From Dipteris shenzhenensis (taxonomy: Eukaryota > Polypodiophyta > Polypodiopsida > Gleicheniales): DNA of 64,000 nt. The stretch lies in the NCBI GenBank assembly GCA_047967505.1, contig CM106541.1, one strand, 5' to 3'. Numbering within the stretch: the first letter of the stretch is position 1; every line of letters starts with the position of its first letter. Made by a program: the position numbers and the translations under genes. Positions 23,136 to 34,079 of the stretch are shown in pieces. The notes under the pieces are model-generated. The model saw only the letters and a list, made by a program, of their open reading frames with translations, was not told where the DNA came from and did not search any database.

Positions 23136-24444
23136 AGGACCCTAGCTGCTTTTCTATATTTTGCGTTCTAGTTTCAAGTTTAATGAATTCCCAATACGGA
23201 ATTATGTAATCACTGTAATCAATATCCTCCATTTCCATCCTATCCTCTTGAATTTCATTATGTGCTTCCTCATGTATTTACTCATCTATAATTGCTTTTC
23301 CTTTTCTAGGCCTTTCCTCTGTCTCCCTGATCGTCTCCTCTCTTTCTAGACTCATCATTTTAAAAATAAGAAATTTCTAGATATAATAAAGCAAAAGGCT
23401 TTATTGAGAGAAAAATATGATGGCCACTTCCCTAGTATTTGCTTGAGGACCTTGGATATATTGTCAAAGTCAATTGATTCTCGATCTTGCCTTTCAATTT
23501 CATGAACTTCAAACCCCTTCACAAGAGCTTTGATGCTCTTCTTCAAAATTTGTGAGATTTTAAAAGAAAGATATTTGGGAAGGAAAAGAGGCTTTATAAG
23601 GCCTTTCAAAGGAGAAGGACTTTGGAGAGAGGGAGCAAGATAAAATGGCCTTTAACCTTAGGAATGAGAAGCATATATATATTCTTGGCTAACAAGGCTT
23701 TTGTTCAAAGGTTCTTAAACCTTTGGTGGCGTTTCCTCTGAGTTTGATTCTCTATGAAGGTTGCATCACAGGTCTTTGCCCCTTCTTCATTCAATGAATT
23801 CAATTTCCACAACAGGTCGCTAATTATTTCCAGCGCTAGTTTCCACTATCTTCCTATGAGCATAGCTAACTTGCAACTCTCACAATTAGTATGGCCGTGA
23901 TCTTTAGCTATACTTGCAATAGTCAAAGAAGTACTGGCCGAAGTCATTTTAGAAATTTCTTGCAATATATTGCCAAGAAAGACACCTCTGGAAGATGATT
24001 CAAAATGTAGGGGCAGTCTCTGGAGTGGGAAGGGAAGCTGTCTCATTGAAGCGAGGATCCAGCTATCCTGACTTTGGAAAATCGCATAGCTCTTGCATAA
24101 TGAGATGATTTGAATCATTGAGCAACACCTGTGACACCCAGAATAGCCAACAAGAAGAAATCGAAATGGTTGTCCAAGGGCTATGTGAATAGCTACATTC
24201 CTTGAGGTCCATTGTCCCACACTCAGTGATAACAAGCACAGAGAAAGGAGCTATCAATGCATTTTTTTAGCAATCTTTTACAATTGTTGCGATCTGCTCA
24301 GGTGGAGGTGCTCGGCGCTTGCTAAGGATGAACATATAGAAAACCATGTTTTGTGCGGCTGATGAAAATCAAATTCTCAAGGAATTCAACAAAGCCCATG
24401 ATAACAAATTAGAGAACTCTTCCTAGAAGCTTGTAATGCCATTA

Positions 24445-24455
24445 GCTCTATACCA
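24445..24455 (-). other. Primer-binding site of the Gypsy element
   Basis: The minus strand reads TGGTATAGAGC one base after the LTR end, a degraded match to the initiator tRNA-Met primer site. Confidence 0.65.
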
Positions 24456-24456
24456 A

Positions 24457-24826
24457 TGATACGAGTTTCTCAATATAAGAGGGCTCTTGCATGTATCTCC
24501 ACCCAGCCACCACCATAGATTCTATCGCAAGCTCCCCATTCTCCTTTCTTCTTCTTTCTTCCTGAGATACTTTTCATGTGACCTCCTTCTAATAATGGAG
24601 CTCCCCATCTGAAATCCTCCCCCATGCACAATGCATGCCATGTGGACCTCCTGGAATGCCAAGTGTCCTTCAAAGGACCTTTGTCTTTTAACCTTGCTTG
24701 GCACCCCACTCTAAAACCAAGCCTACATATTCCTAGGCATTAGTCCTTGTGTTTGTCAAGCCCTCCTAGTTTCTCGCCTTGCCATAACCATGGCATGATC
24801 CATCCATGATTATGGCTCACATAACA
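24457..24826 (-). repeat. 5' LTR of the Gypsy element
   Basis: A 370-bp LTR that on the minus strand starts TGTTATGTGAGCC and ends CGTATCA, giving TG...CA termini. Its high-coordinate half matches the truncated 3' LTR. Confidence 0.85.
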
Positions 24827-25910
24827 TAGGGCTAGACAAGGGAGTAGATGGGTCCATAGGGACTTTAATAGTAAATGTCTCTATGGTGAATAAGATTCAT
24901 GTTTGGGCCTACGTCATAATCTTGTTCTGGATCTTAGAAAGATGCACGTGAATATATGGGCATCAAATTTTTTGTCTATGAAGATGCTCTTAAGTACATA
25001 AGCATGGAACTTTGTGTCTTTTTTTTAAAGGTGGGGGGTGGGGTGGTGAGGGGTGGGTAGCACTCAACAAAACCCTAATTTAAAAGGGGCCCCAAAATAG
25101 TTTTACAAAGTCTATATATAGCTCAAGCCCTAAACTCACGCTTTTGCAGGGCAAGAGTTAAAAACACTTCCAAACCCATTGGACATCATATTAGGACTGC
25201 ACCTCAATCTCCTTCCCCCAACTCCATGTCCTCCTTAATGCACTCCCAATAATTGAGAGAGTTCACTTGGTCATCCCATGGCACTCCTCTGTGCCTCAGG
25301 ATCTATGGAGCACTCTAAGGTGGATGGAACCTGTGTGGAAACATGATGAAGAGAGTGCTCATGACATGTATCTCAAGTCAATTAGGTTCCAAGATAGATT
25401 AGACTCATAAAGAGAATCTTGAGATAGTTCAAAGTGCTTGATTGATTTCCTTCAAATGAACCTCCCTTTTATAGGTGAGGGTACTTACATCCATTTGCTT
25501 GCTCACATGTGGGATATCTCCTCCATGCCATGTGGCAGCTTGCCCTTTGCTCATACCTTTGCTCTACATGTGCTCATGGCACCACAACTCTCAACATGAC
25601 AGTTGCAGTGACAAAAAAAAAACAAGGATGGACATAACATCAGACACACACATGGACCATCTACGTCACTAGCTGCCAAAACTCCATGAGTCAATTACCT
25701 TCATTTGCAAATCGCCTGTTGTCAAGCAAAAAAAATTAGAATCACCATTACCATAATGTACAAAAAGAAAATACATGTTCTGAGAAGCACAAATTACCTG
25801 AATGTAGTTATGGATTTCACCATGCAAAGTGCTTTCTTTGTGCTTTCTCCACCTTCAGCTGATGGAAACTGACATATTTGGAAGCCAAACTTGCGGTCAT
25901 TGAATGCAAA
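24827..25910. other. No gene seen
   Basis: No recognisable coding sequence. It contains a G-rich run ('ggtggggggtggggtggtga') near 25,030 and several short unrecognised frames. No match to the Copia gag interrupted at 18,374 is seen here. Confidence 0.4.
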
Positions 25911-25911
25911 A

Positions 25912-26023
25912 TTATATATATATATGTATATGTATGCATGCATGCATGTATGTATGTATGTATGTATGTATGTATATGTATTTATATGTATACATGTATA
26001 TATATATATATATATATAGATAG

Positions 26024-26074
<51 letters not shown>
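25912..26074 (+). repeat. Compound microsatellite TATA/TATG/GATA/GA
   Basis: Successive blocks of TA, TGTA/TGCA, ATGT, TA, GATA (about six units) and GA (about 16 units). Confidence 0.95.
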
Positions 26075-26079
<5 letters not shown>

Positions 26080-26241
26080 CAATGGGTGCCTTCCATTGTT
26101 GCATTCTTCAATCTCCCTATCTAAGCAACAGCCCAGACTTGGGAAACAACACTTTGAAGAGGGAAAAATCCTCTAAGGAGTTCATGTGATGGACGGTAGT
26201 AAACGAATTGAAAGATGCTAACTATAAGGTCATGCCTATCA

Positions 26242-26333
26242 CTCACACACACAACACACACACACACACACGCATGCACGCAGACACACAGGCACACCCA
26301 TATATATATATATATATAATTTTTAAATAAGAC

Positions 26334-26376
<43 letters not shown>
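26242..26376 (+). repeat. Compound microsatellite CA / TA / TG / GA
   Basis: A CA run, an AT run, a short unique spacer, then GT and GA runs. Frames across it are artefacts. Confidence 0.95.
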
Positions 26377-26489
26377 TGTGCACATGCATGCATGCCATCA
26401 CAAAAAGAAAAGTATGTGTGCATGCATATGCATACACTTTTGCAGGTGCATATGCATGCATCATGAACAAAAAAATCTAAATATATAGT

Positions 26490-26493
<4 letters not shown>

Positions 26494-26544
<51 letters not shown>

Positions 26545-26577
26545 CTCGCTCGATTTCTCCCTCCCTCCCTCCCTCCT
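26494..26577 (+). repeat. (CT)n plus (CCCT)n microsatellite
   Basis: About 24 CT units followed by 'ttgctcgctcga' and a CCCT run. The left flank 'atatatagt.aaatctctct' also flanks the (CT)n at 60,225, so both may sit in copies of one longer repeat. Confidence 0.9.
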
Positions 26578-26579
26578 TA

Positions 26580-27453
26580 AAGGTATTTTAAGGTCCCATC
26601 TTGAGACGTAGTGAAGCGGGTCTCTAACACGTCATAGATGGTCATGCTACTCGTATTGATTGGAAGAGCAAAATTACATGCATATAAATCATAGAATAAT
26701 TCCAAGAATAAATACGAAATCTCATTGTGTATCTTGGAGTATTTCTTACATTATGGAGCTAATATATTTCATTATCCACGTCCATATAATGTGCCCTTTT
26801 TTTGTTGCTATAGTGCAGTTTCTATTAAATTCATCTTTTTCTTTCTTTTTAGGTAGGTAGCATTGTGGGATGAAATGAAATAGCTCTTTCTCATTGAGCC
26901 ATGTGTCATAATTTTATATACTAATTCCAATTTATTAATGGTAAGGAATGTCTATCTCATGTCAAACCAACCGTTTCATCTCCATCATTGCGTTGTAGAT
27001 CTTCCCGACATCAAAATGCTTCCATCATCTTTTGTTTCCATTGGTGGATGTAGATCTTGCCACTTTGTTTTCATGCTTGGTTTTGGTGGTGATATCTCAT
27101 GAAGATTTTTTCCCTTCATCCAAGGTTTCTTTTTCCGTGCAGTAAAGGTAGATCTTGCCACTTTGCTTTCATGCTTAGTTTTGGTAGTGATCTCTCATGA
27201 AGATCGCTTCCCTTCATCCCAGGTTTCTTTTTACGTGTAGTAATTGTGCTCATGAGACTTCATGAAAGACTAGCATAATAGCAGCATATAATGCAAATGA
27301 AAATTGACTAGCATAATAGCAATAGAAACCAGAATAGTGGCTACAACCATTGATATTTCTTCCCTCCCTGACAAGTAGCTCCCTCTCTCTTGCTTGCAAG
27401 CCTCCCCAACAAGTTGAGCCTCATAGATTCAATAGACAATCCGCCTACAAACC
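26580..27453. other. No gene seen
   Basis: Short open frames only. A ~85-bp segment ('gatcttgccactttg.tttcatgctt.gttttggt.gtgat.tctcatgaagat') occurs twice near 27,050-27,110 and 27,150-27,205, an imperfect local duplication. Confidence 0.5.
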
Positions 27454-27735
27454 TGTAGGAGATACCATAGCCAAAGAGTGTGGTGATGTGATGTGTTAGT
27501 GTGTAGTACTAGGTGATCTAGTACTAGTTCATGTGTGTGAGTCATGTGTGAGTGCCACATGTCATTATGGGAATTATCCCATATGGACTAGGTGATAGTG
27601 TACAAGTGAGTAGCCTGTATAAGGCTTGCACTTCTCATGAATATGAATAAGATATCCTTTCATTATGTTTTTATTCATGTATCATTTCCTCACACCTTAA
27701 CCTTTTCTCCATCTCTCTCCACCATGTTTCTAACA
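27454..27735 (+). repeat. 5' LTR of the outer element
   Basis: 282 bp, from TGTAGGAGATACC to GTTTCTAACA. It contains 'gcctgtataagg', a likely TATA region. It differs from the 3' LTR by several substitutions and a ~13-bp length difference near 'gtgtgtgagtcatgtgtgag'. Confidence 0.92.
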
Positions 27736-27750
27736 TGGTATCAGAGCAAG
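27736..27750 (+). other. Primer-binding site of the outer element
   Basis: TGGTATCAGAGCAAG is an exact initiator tRNA-Met-type primer site directly after the LTR. Confidence 0.95.
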
Positions 27751-29213
27751 TTCACCCTATCATAGCTGCAATGTCATCTTAGACTTAACCCTAATCCAAA
27801 ACCTTAATTCTACTCAAACCTTTCTTCCTGTAGCTGCCTCATCCTTGCACATTTCTACCCCATATTCAGCCTCATATATGTCTCCTTTAAGCTCCTTTCT
27901 ACCCTTTTAGGGTTTCTGCATAGCTACCATCTTTGCTGCCCATTCAGCCTCCGTTTTGTAGCCTATTTGCTCTCCTTTTTGCATGTGTAGCCTCTCCATT
28001 GCCTCCCCTTCATAGCTGCCTCCATTCAGGTCTGTTAGGACTCGAGAGCAACATGTGTAGAAATTCAAGCCATTTCAAAGCATCTTCATCCCCATTTTTA
28101 GGGTCTTCAAGTCGTTGCAACAGAGCAACCCATCCATGCACGTTGGTTGCAGATTTTAGACCTATTTGGAGGCATTTTTGACCAGTTTTGGAGCTCTTGC
28201 TTGCATTTTGAAGGTGTTCTAGGGTTGTTGTTGTAGAAGCGTCTACAATAGAAGCATTTTCGAGTAGTTCCTTGGCATCTAGCACATCTACATCAGCTGT
28301 TTTTGGCTCAAAGACCTGCTACAACATTTGGAGTCATTCTAGGGAGTCGCCTTTCACATTGTTGACTTATTTTTACACTTCAGAGTGTCTTGGTGAGCCG
28401 TTTTTAGGGTTTTGGACCTACTGCAGCACCTTGGGAAGTTATCACACTCGATTTTGGTTTATTTCTACTTTTCAGGGCATATACCTATACTATTTTTGGA
28501 TTCGAGTTCACATTTGGAGAACCACTAGGCCTCTATTTCTATCCTCTTGCATACGTGGAGCCTCCAAGGTCATTGACTAGCTGCTGGCCATGCTTATTCA
28601 AGCCTTTCTTGAACTGCCTTGCATTTGTGAAGGCTGTTGATCCATTTCAAAGTCCTAGAATAGCCTCTTCATTTGCTGGTTATCTATTTTAGCCTACTGG
28701 TTTTGTTACCTCAGTTTGATACTATGGAGCCTCGTCCTCATGGTCTTCATCAATGTGACCTCACTACTTCAGCCAAGGAGAACCTAGAAAAGCTCAAGAA
28801 TATTTATGCTACATCTACTGGACCTAAGTAGGAAGCTTCATCTACTGTGTTGCACGATCTATTCCTCTTTAAGGAGAAAGATGATGCTTAGTTCTATGTA
28901 TGTTTGTGTTGAGTCAAATTAAGGTTCTCAGCCTTGAGTTGTCCCTGTAAACTGAATGCATTTGGAGTCAATAAGAGGTACTCTGCCCTGGGTTGTCCCC
29001 CAAAAATGAATGTATTGTCTTTTACTCTGGTTTCATGGTATTGACCACCCACTTCAGAGTAGACGAGTGATGGTTTGCCCTTGCCGGTCGCAATCTGACT
29101 GAGAAGTTGCTATCACATGGGAGGTGTTGGATAGTTGGACTTGCTCTTTGCAGTATTGTAGTGGAGGGGGGATTGGTCTACTCTTGCTTGTTGGGTCTCA
29201 CACTCTTTGCTCT
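27751..29213 (+). other. Interior of the outer element, mostly non-coding
   Basis: The first ~950 bp are leader-like with no convincing frame. At about 28,722 a frame starts MEPRPHGLHQCDLTTSAKEN and continues, with an in-frame stop, into DLFLFKEKDDA before closing; it could be the remnant of a gag start but is too short to assign. A block 'gt.tcagccttgagttgtccc' near 28,930 is imperfectly repeated near 28,990. No protease, RT or integrase motif is present. Confidence 0.6.
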
Positions 29214-29222
29214 GAAGGAGGG
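29214..29222 (+). other. Polypurine tract of the outer element
   Basis: GAAGGAGGG immediately precedes the TGTTGG start of the 3' LTR. Confidence 0.75.
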
Positions 29223-29373
29223 TGTTGGAGACATCATAGCCAAAGAGTGTGGTGATGTGATGTGTTAGTGTGTAGTACTAGGTGATCTAGTACTAATTCA
29301 TGTGTGAGTGCCACACGTCATTATGGGAATTATCCAATATGCACTAGTTGCTAGTGTACGAGTGAGTAGCCTA
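29223..29373 (+). repeat. 3' LTR of the outer element, first part
   Basis: Matches the 5' LTR from its start up to 'gagtagccta', where the nested element begins. The last five bases, GCCTA, are one copy of the nested element's target-site duplication. Confidence 0.92.
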
Positions 29374-29677
29374 TGTGAAAGATCCAATATATGATCACCA
29401 CTGAGCCTAGTGCACACAAGATCAGCGGAAGAACTAAGGAGGCTCAAAGCACACTACATTAGACATGAGAGGGAGATAGAAAATGTTTATCTCTATTCAA
29501 CAATACAAGATAGGCTTCTTATATAGAGAGAGCCCTTAGAATAGTCAACACTTGTGGGATCCTCTGATCCACATCTCTCCTTGTGGATATCCTTGATCCA
29601 CATCCTCACATCATGTAGTCCACATCCTAGGGTGGCTACTTACATTCATATACCATACCTTTGCCTCTAATTCAACA
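29374..29677 (-). repeat. 3' LTR of the nested element
   Basis: 304 bp, with plus-strand ends 'tgtgaaagatcc' and 'ctctaattcaaca'. It carries 'ttcttatatagagag', a likely TATA region on this side. Confidence 0.92.
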
Positions 29678-29686
29678 CCTCCCCTT
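29678..29686 (-). other. Polypurine tract of the nested element
   Basis: The minus strand reads AAGGGGAGG just before the LTR start TGTTGAATT. Confidence 0.85.
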
Positions 29687-31740
29687 GGTGCCATGATCCT
29701 TTGGCTACTGCAAGGTGGCCAGATGTGAGTTACAAGATCAAATCCTCCCTTGGGTGCTTACACGGTTACTATCAAGTGGTCAGGTTTGATTTACAAACAT
29801 GTGGGCACGTCCTCTTCTTTGGTTGATGTAGCTTGATGCATGATACTTTGTTCTTCCTGTGACTTTAATGCTTTATGTGTGGATGCCATGTTCTGTGCTA
29901 TGGTCATCCCATGCACTTGTGCTTTTGGCATGCGATGGTTTTCCATTTGTTGCAAAGGTCTTACCATGAGCTTCGTTTTGGTTCAATGACAGTGTCTAAT
30001 TGCATACAATGATTCTAACTTAACAAGCACATAGAGCTTGAAAAGATGATCACTTTTCCTTTTTGGAGCATGTGCAAATTCTTTTTGAATTGGAAGTTAT
30101 GGCTTGTCGAAGTTTTTTTAATGAAGAAGAGGCCTTTCGATGATGTGGCTAAGGCTGTTCACATGCTGCTTCCAAACTGTGCTTGGCAAGAGGTTACTGT
30201 GCTGAGGTGGCCCTATGCCATGTGGCAATATTCTAGCCCAAATGAGTTAACCCAAGGTAAAACAAACATAACCATGGTAAACTTAATCTAGCTAGAAACT
30301 TAACCCAAAGCCATAAACTTAACCAAGGTCATGTTAAATAGCCTTGCTTATCTGCCACGTGTCTTAAGGTTATTCTTATAGAAAAATGTAGATAGATTTC
30401 TGCAGTTGCGTTGATGACGGTGATAGAATTTTCATGAGAGCCACTCGTTGTGACTTTGTGTGTTGCATCATCTCTTGTAGGTCCTTCGTTGGAGCCCCAT
30501 TGCTTGAGCTTCTTGTTGATGAAGAGGAGGCTTGGAGCTCTTGTTTGAACCAAGAAATCTTGACAACCGCTCACATACAAGGAGTTAGTTGGCAGGGCGA
30601 TGGACACTCCTAGTCGTTGAGCCCCGCTTGGTGCTGATAATCATTGGACGCGACTACATCTTTGAAGTCATTCTAAGCTTGTTTTTTCGTGAGTGCAAGC
30701 CTTGCTTTGGCTAGTTGCTACTACTGTTTGCTCCAAGTATGTATTGTTGGAGCTCTTGTCTGCGTTGAAGAAGGCGTTGGTGATGGTCGGCATCGAGGGA
30801 GCATGGGCAGCATAAGGATGTCGTTTGCACAGCTCTTACGGTCTGATTAGAGAGGTCTGATTAGAGATTAGCCTGGAGACATTGCTCAGAGCAGGCATGT
30901 AGTGAGCCGCTCTACAGTGGGCGCTAGCTTTGGAGAGGTGTGGCATGTAGGCTCTGTGGCGCTGGAGATAGTTGTAGGCTGGTTGTGCTTGTTGCCAGCG
31001 AGCTTGACAGAGCTGCTGGCTTCGCTGAAGGACATTGCGGAAGTCATTCGGAGTGATGGAGCAACCAAGGCTTCTGTGTCTTCTTCTCCATCAGTTGATA
31101 TGTCTCCAAGTTCAGCTCAGTCTACCTTCTGTAGGTGACGGTCGGTTGCAGGCTGGCAATGGTGGATATGAGGACCCAATTGTTAGCTGTTGCAGTCATT
31201 GTGGTGGTTTGGCAGCTGCGACATGTGAGGACTGCAAGCAAATTCAACTTGATCACCACATGTTTTCAGCTTTCAATAGTATGATGATGCTTGATGCCAC
31301 TGCTTAGGTACCCGTAGGTCTTTGCTTGTTGAGTAAGTTCTTCTAAAGCCCAAAATTCATAGCTGTCGAGTTGCATTGCAGTAAAGGGTCATAAGCTTGT
31401 GGATCAGAGGTGCCTAGAGGACAAGAAAACCAATAGAGAGACTCAAGAGGTCTCGCATGAAAATGAAATTCGGAAACAGACATTTGGGAAGAGAGTCGAG
31501 AACTTTCTCTCTCTAATATCAAACCCGACAACTCAAACACTTAAAAATCACTCAAAGAAATCTCTCTCTCCCTAAGCAAAGGAATGGCCAATAACTCTCT
31601 CTTGAGAATAGAATAATGAACACTCAAGAATCCACCATGAACTGAAACTATCTCATGGACATAATCTCACAAACTCTCCTTAACATCAAGATAAGAGTGT
31701 GCCACTTACTCTAAACTACCTAGGCTTGTAGGTAACCTAT
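29687..31740. other. Interior of the nested element
   Basis: No retroviral motif is seen on either strand. Between about 30,850 and 31,300 the base composition becomes GC-richer and a plus-strand frame (30,902-31,138) opens, rich in Ala, Ser, Val and Leu; nothing in it is recognisable. It could be captured host DNA or a chance frame. A segment near 30,215-30,365 resembles 15,285-15,400. Confidence 0.6.
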
Positions 31741-31752
31741 GCTCTAATACCA
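31741..31752 (-). other. Primer-binding site of the nested element
   Basis: The minus strand reads TGGTATTAGAGC directly after the LTR end ...TTTCACA, the same one-base variant as in the Copia copy at 16,447. Confidence 0.92.
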
Positions 31753-32083
31753 TGTGAAAGATCCAATTTATGATCACCACTAAGCCTAGTGCACACAAGA
31801 TCAGCGGAAGAACTAAGGAGGCTCAAAGCACACTACATAAGACATGAGAGGGAGATAGAAAATGTTTATCTCTATTATACAATACACGATAGGCTTCTTA
31901 TATAGAGAGAGCCCTTAGAATAGTCAACACTAGTGGGATCCTATGATCCACATCTCTCCTTGTGGATATCCTTGATCCACATCCTCACATCATGTGGTCC
32001 ACATCCTAAGGTGGCTATTGTAATACATTCCTAAACCAGACCTTTGCCTCTAATTCATGTGCACATGGCACCATATCTCAACA
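31753..32083 (-). repeat. 5' LTR of the nested element
   Basis: 331 bp. It matches the 3' LTR except for scattered substitutions and an extra ~21 bp near its high-coordinate end ('tgtgcacatggcaccatatct'). Confidence 0.92.
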
Positions 32084-32088
32084 GCCTA

Positions 32089-32206
32089 TATAAGGCTTGT
32101 ACTTCTCATGAATATGAATGAGATAGTGTTTCATTATGTTTTCATTCATGTATCATTTTCTCACACCCTAACCTTTTCTCTGTCTCTCTCCACCATGTTT
32201 CTAACA
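32089..32206 (+). repeat. 3' LTR of the outer element, second part
   Basis: Resumes the outer LTR with 'tataaggcttgtacttctca' and ends GTTTCTAACA, followed by the AAACC duplication. Confidence 0.92.
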
Positions 32207-32211
32207 AAACC

Positions 32212-34070
32212 GACACACCTAGCATGGTGGCTAAATCTAGCAAATGAATATTGGCTCTCTATCATCACGCTGAACTTCATAAAAAATGGCTACACCCAAT
32301 TATGCATTGGCTCCTAGTTATGAAAGCATACAATCTCAAATGACTGATAATTGATATGCACAATAAAAATTTGTAACTAGCAATACAAGCCCTTGTGTGG
32401 CTAGGTTGGGGGTTTCTTTTCATGTGCTAGGATTGGGACTTGAGACTACATTGCATGCATAGCACCTTCAATGTATCACACTTACATAGATCCCCAACTA
32501 GAACCAGCACAATGGTTGTTATTTCAACCACTAGGCTTGGAAAAAATATTCTTTCTCTCTCTCTCTCTCTCTCCAAAATTTCATAAGATGCAAATGAAAA
32601 TGTACCAGCATAATGATTTGCGAGGAAAAAAGATAGCCAAAGACAACATTGGAAGTTCGACTGACCTGCGTTGTGTCAAATATGTGTATGATGTTCTCCT
32701 CTTGGTACTTACATCCAATCCACAACCAACAAACATTCTTCTTGTTTGGAGAAATTCTTCTGTTATTATGCTAGAACAATGCCACTGTAGTGGTGATAGC
32801 TTCCTATGTTAGTAAATCTCTCCATTTCTTGCAATTAGTTGATGCATTCAAGCTTCTCACATTGGGCTTCATCACTTCCACTTAATGGCTAATCGTTGAA
32901 TCACGTTGGTCCTTCCAATAGACAACATCTTCGACATTGTGCACCCAAGCTATTTCATGTTTATTTCAAATGAAAATAACATAGCTAATGTCGCCCTCTT
33001 TGCAGTTAGTTGATCTAAGCTATGCACCCCTTTCACATTGTCGAGGCCATCCCTCGAGTTTGAGAGTATGACCACTTGGGCGTGCAACTCCTGCTGAGGC
33101 ATTGGAAGAGTAGACACTTGATGAATCCTCAGGTGAAAGTAAAGCTTCTGAAGACACGAGCCTAGTAGTCCCTCAAATGACGTGATGTGCCTACCTCAAA
33201 TGCTCCCACCAGTTGGGAACCACAACTCATGTTCGTCGTTTTCATGGCATTGCTCGAATGGCTATATCTGTTGCCTCCAAGGCCTAGCTACTTAGTAAGG
33301 AGGCATTTTTCTGGCATTATCTCCCACTGTTTGGATATTTTTTCATCGGTTTTCATAGCCTTCAACCTCCTCCTCGTACCTTAACTTTCCTATCTCACAT
33401 CCTCTGTCTAGTTCTCTTGCAACCCATGACAACCTACATCACACCATGTGGTTCCTTATTTTAAACAAAGAAAGCAAACGAAGAAATGAGAAACGATTTA
33501 CATTATTAGACAGCTAACTTATGAAGAAAAACAACGACTTGCCTAAACGCTTCATGACAGGAATCAAAACTTGTGCACGTTCCAACTTTCAAGAGAGCCT
33601 AAGGAGCATGAAGAGCGATGGGGCCAAGTGCTCCCGAGGAATAGGGAAGCGAGGATTTTTTTCTGAAAAAGAAGTAGGAAGGGAAAGAAGCCGAGGTCAC
33701 AGTCTCACAGATGCAAGCGAATTAGACTCTAGGAGAATGTTCAGGTGACAGGGTAGGGCACATGGGTGTGCATTGTGTACTTTATTTAGGACTTACTAGT
33801 GCGGGAGAAGTAAATTTAGTGAAATTTTTTAATGCAATAGCAGGAATTGTCGCTTTTTGGGAAAAACCAATAGCTGTGTTTTACCGCTTTTGGCTACACA
33901 CGTCACCAACTTGTGCCCCCTAAATGAGTGCAATGGGGAATCATACAATGGAGATATTGATTTTACACTATATATGTGAACATGTTGACTAGACAAATCC
34001 AAGATTTCTAAGTGATTTAAATAGAGATCTAGCAATTGCAAAATAATAGTTTCAATGAGACAAGGAAGAT
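32212..34070. other. No gene supported
   Basis: A short (CT)n lies at about 32,548-32,572. Two short plus-strand frames (32,471-32,812 and 33,521-33,748) have no recognisable motif, and no splice or promoter evidence supports them. Confidence 0.4.
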
Positions 34071-34079
34071 AGAAATATT

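Larger units (their letters stand above)
18375..24826 (-). mobile_element. Chromodomain Gypsy (Ty3) retrotransposon, 3' LTR truncated
   Basis: On the minus strand the order is 5' LTR (24,457-24,826), primer-binding site, gag with a zinc knuckle, protease, RT, RNase H, integrase with a chromodomain-like tail, polypurine tract (18,589-18,600) and the first ~214 bp of the 3' LTR. This gene order and tail place it among the chromoviruses. The 3' LTR loses its end at the junction with Copia gag at 18,374/18,375. All coding parts contain stops and frameshifts, so it is inactive. Confidence 0.88.
29374..32083 (-). mobile_element. Nested non-autonomous LTR element
   Basis: A 2,710-bp element inserted in the 3' LTR of the outer element, with a perfect GCCTA target-site duplication at 29,369-29,373 and 32,084-32,088. 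LTRs are 29,374-29,677 and 31,753-32,083. The primer site and purine tract show it runs on the minus strand, opposite to its host. The ~2.08-kb interior holds no recognisable gag or pol, so it needed enzymes from another element. LTRs differ at roughly a dozen sites plus a 21-bp length difference, so it is younger than its host but not recent. Confidence 0.95.
27454..32206 (+). mobile_element. Non-autonomous LTR element, its 3' LTR split by a nested element
   Basis: The 5' LTR is 27,454-27,735, the interior 27,736-29,222, and the 3' LTR 29,223-29,373 plus 32,089-32,206. The element is flanked by a perfect 5-bp target-site duplication AAACC (27,449-27,453 and 32,207-32,211). It has a perfect initiator tRNA-Met primer site and a purine tract before the 3' LTR. 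Without the nested insert it is about 2.04 kb, too short for gag-pol. TG...CA ends, primer site and 3' end style ('ggagggtgttggag') suggest a Copia-derived non-autonomous family. It is the older partner in the nest. Confidence 0.93.

Noticed and set aside
18375-24826. Gypsy element as a simple nested insertion into the Copia copy
   Set aside because: The LTR is truncated at the junction and Copia gag does not resume after 24,826, so a clean insertion does not explain the structure.
25912-26074. Could this be a centromeric or telomeric array
   Set aside because: Short 2- and 4-bp units only; no long satellite monomer and no TTTAGGG-type repeats.
30902-31307. Possible small gene inside the nested LTR element
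   Set aside because: No recognisable motif or splice structure; kept only as a composition oddity.
33521-33748. 75-codon basic frame
   Set aside because: No family resemblance, no promoter or intron evidence, and surrounded by non-coding DNA.
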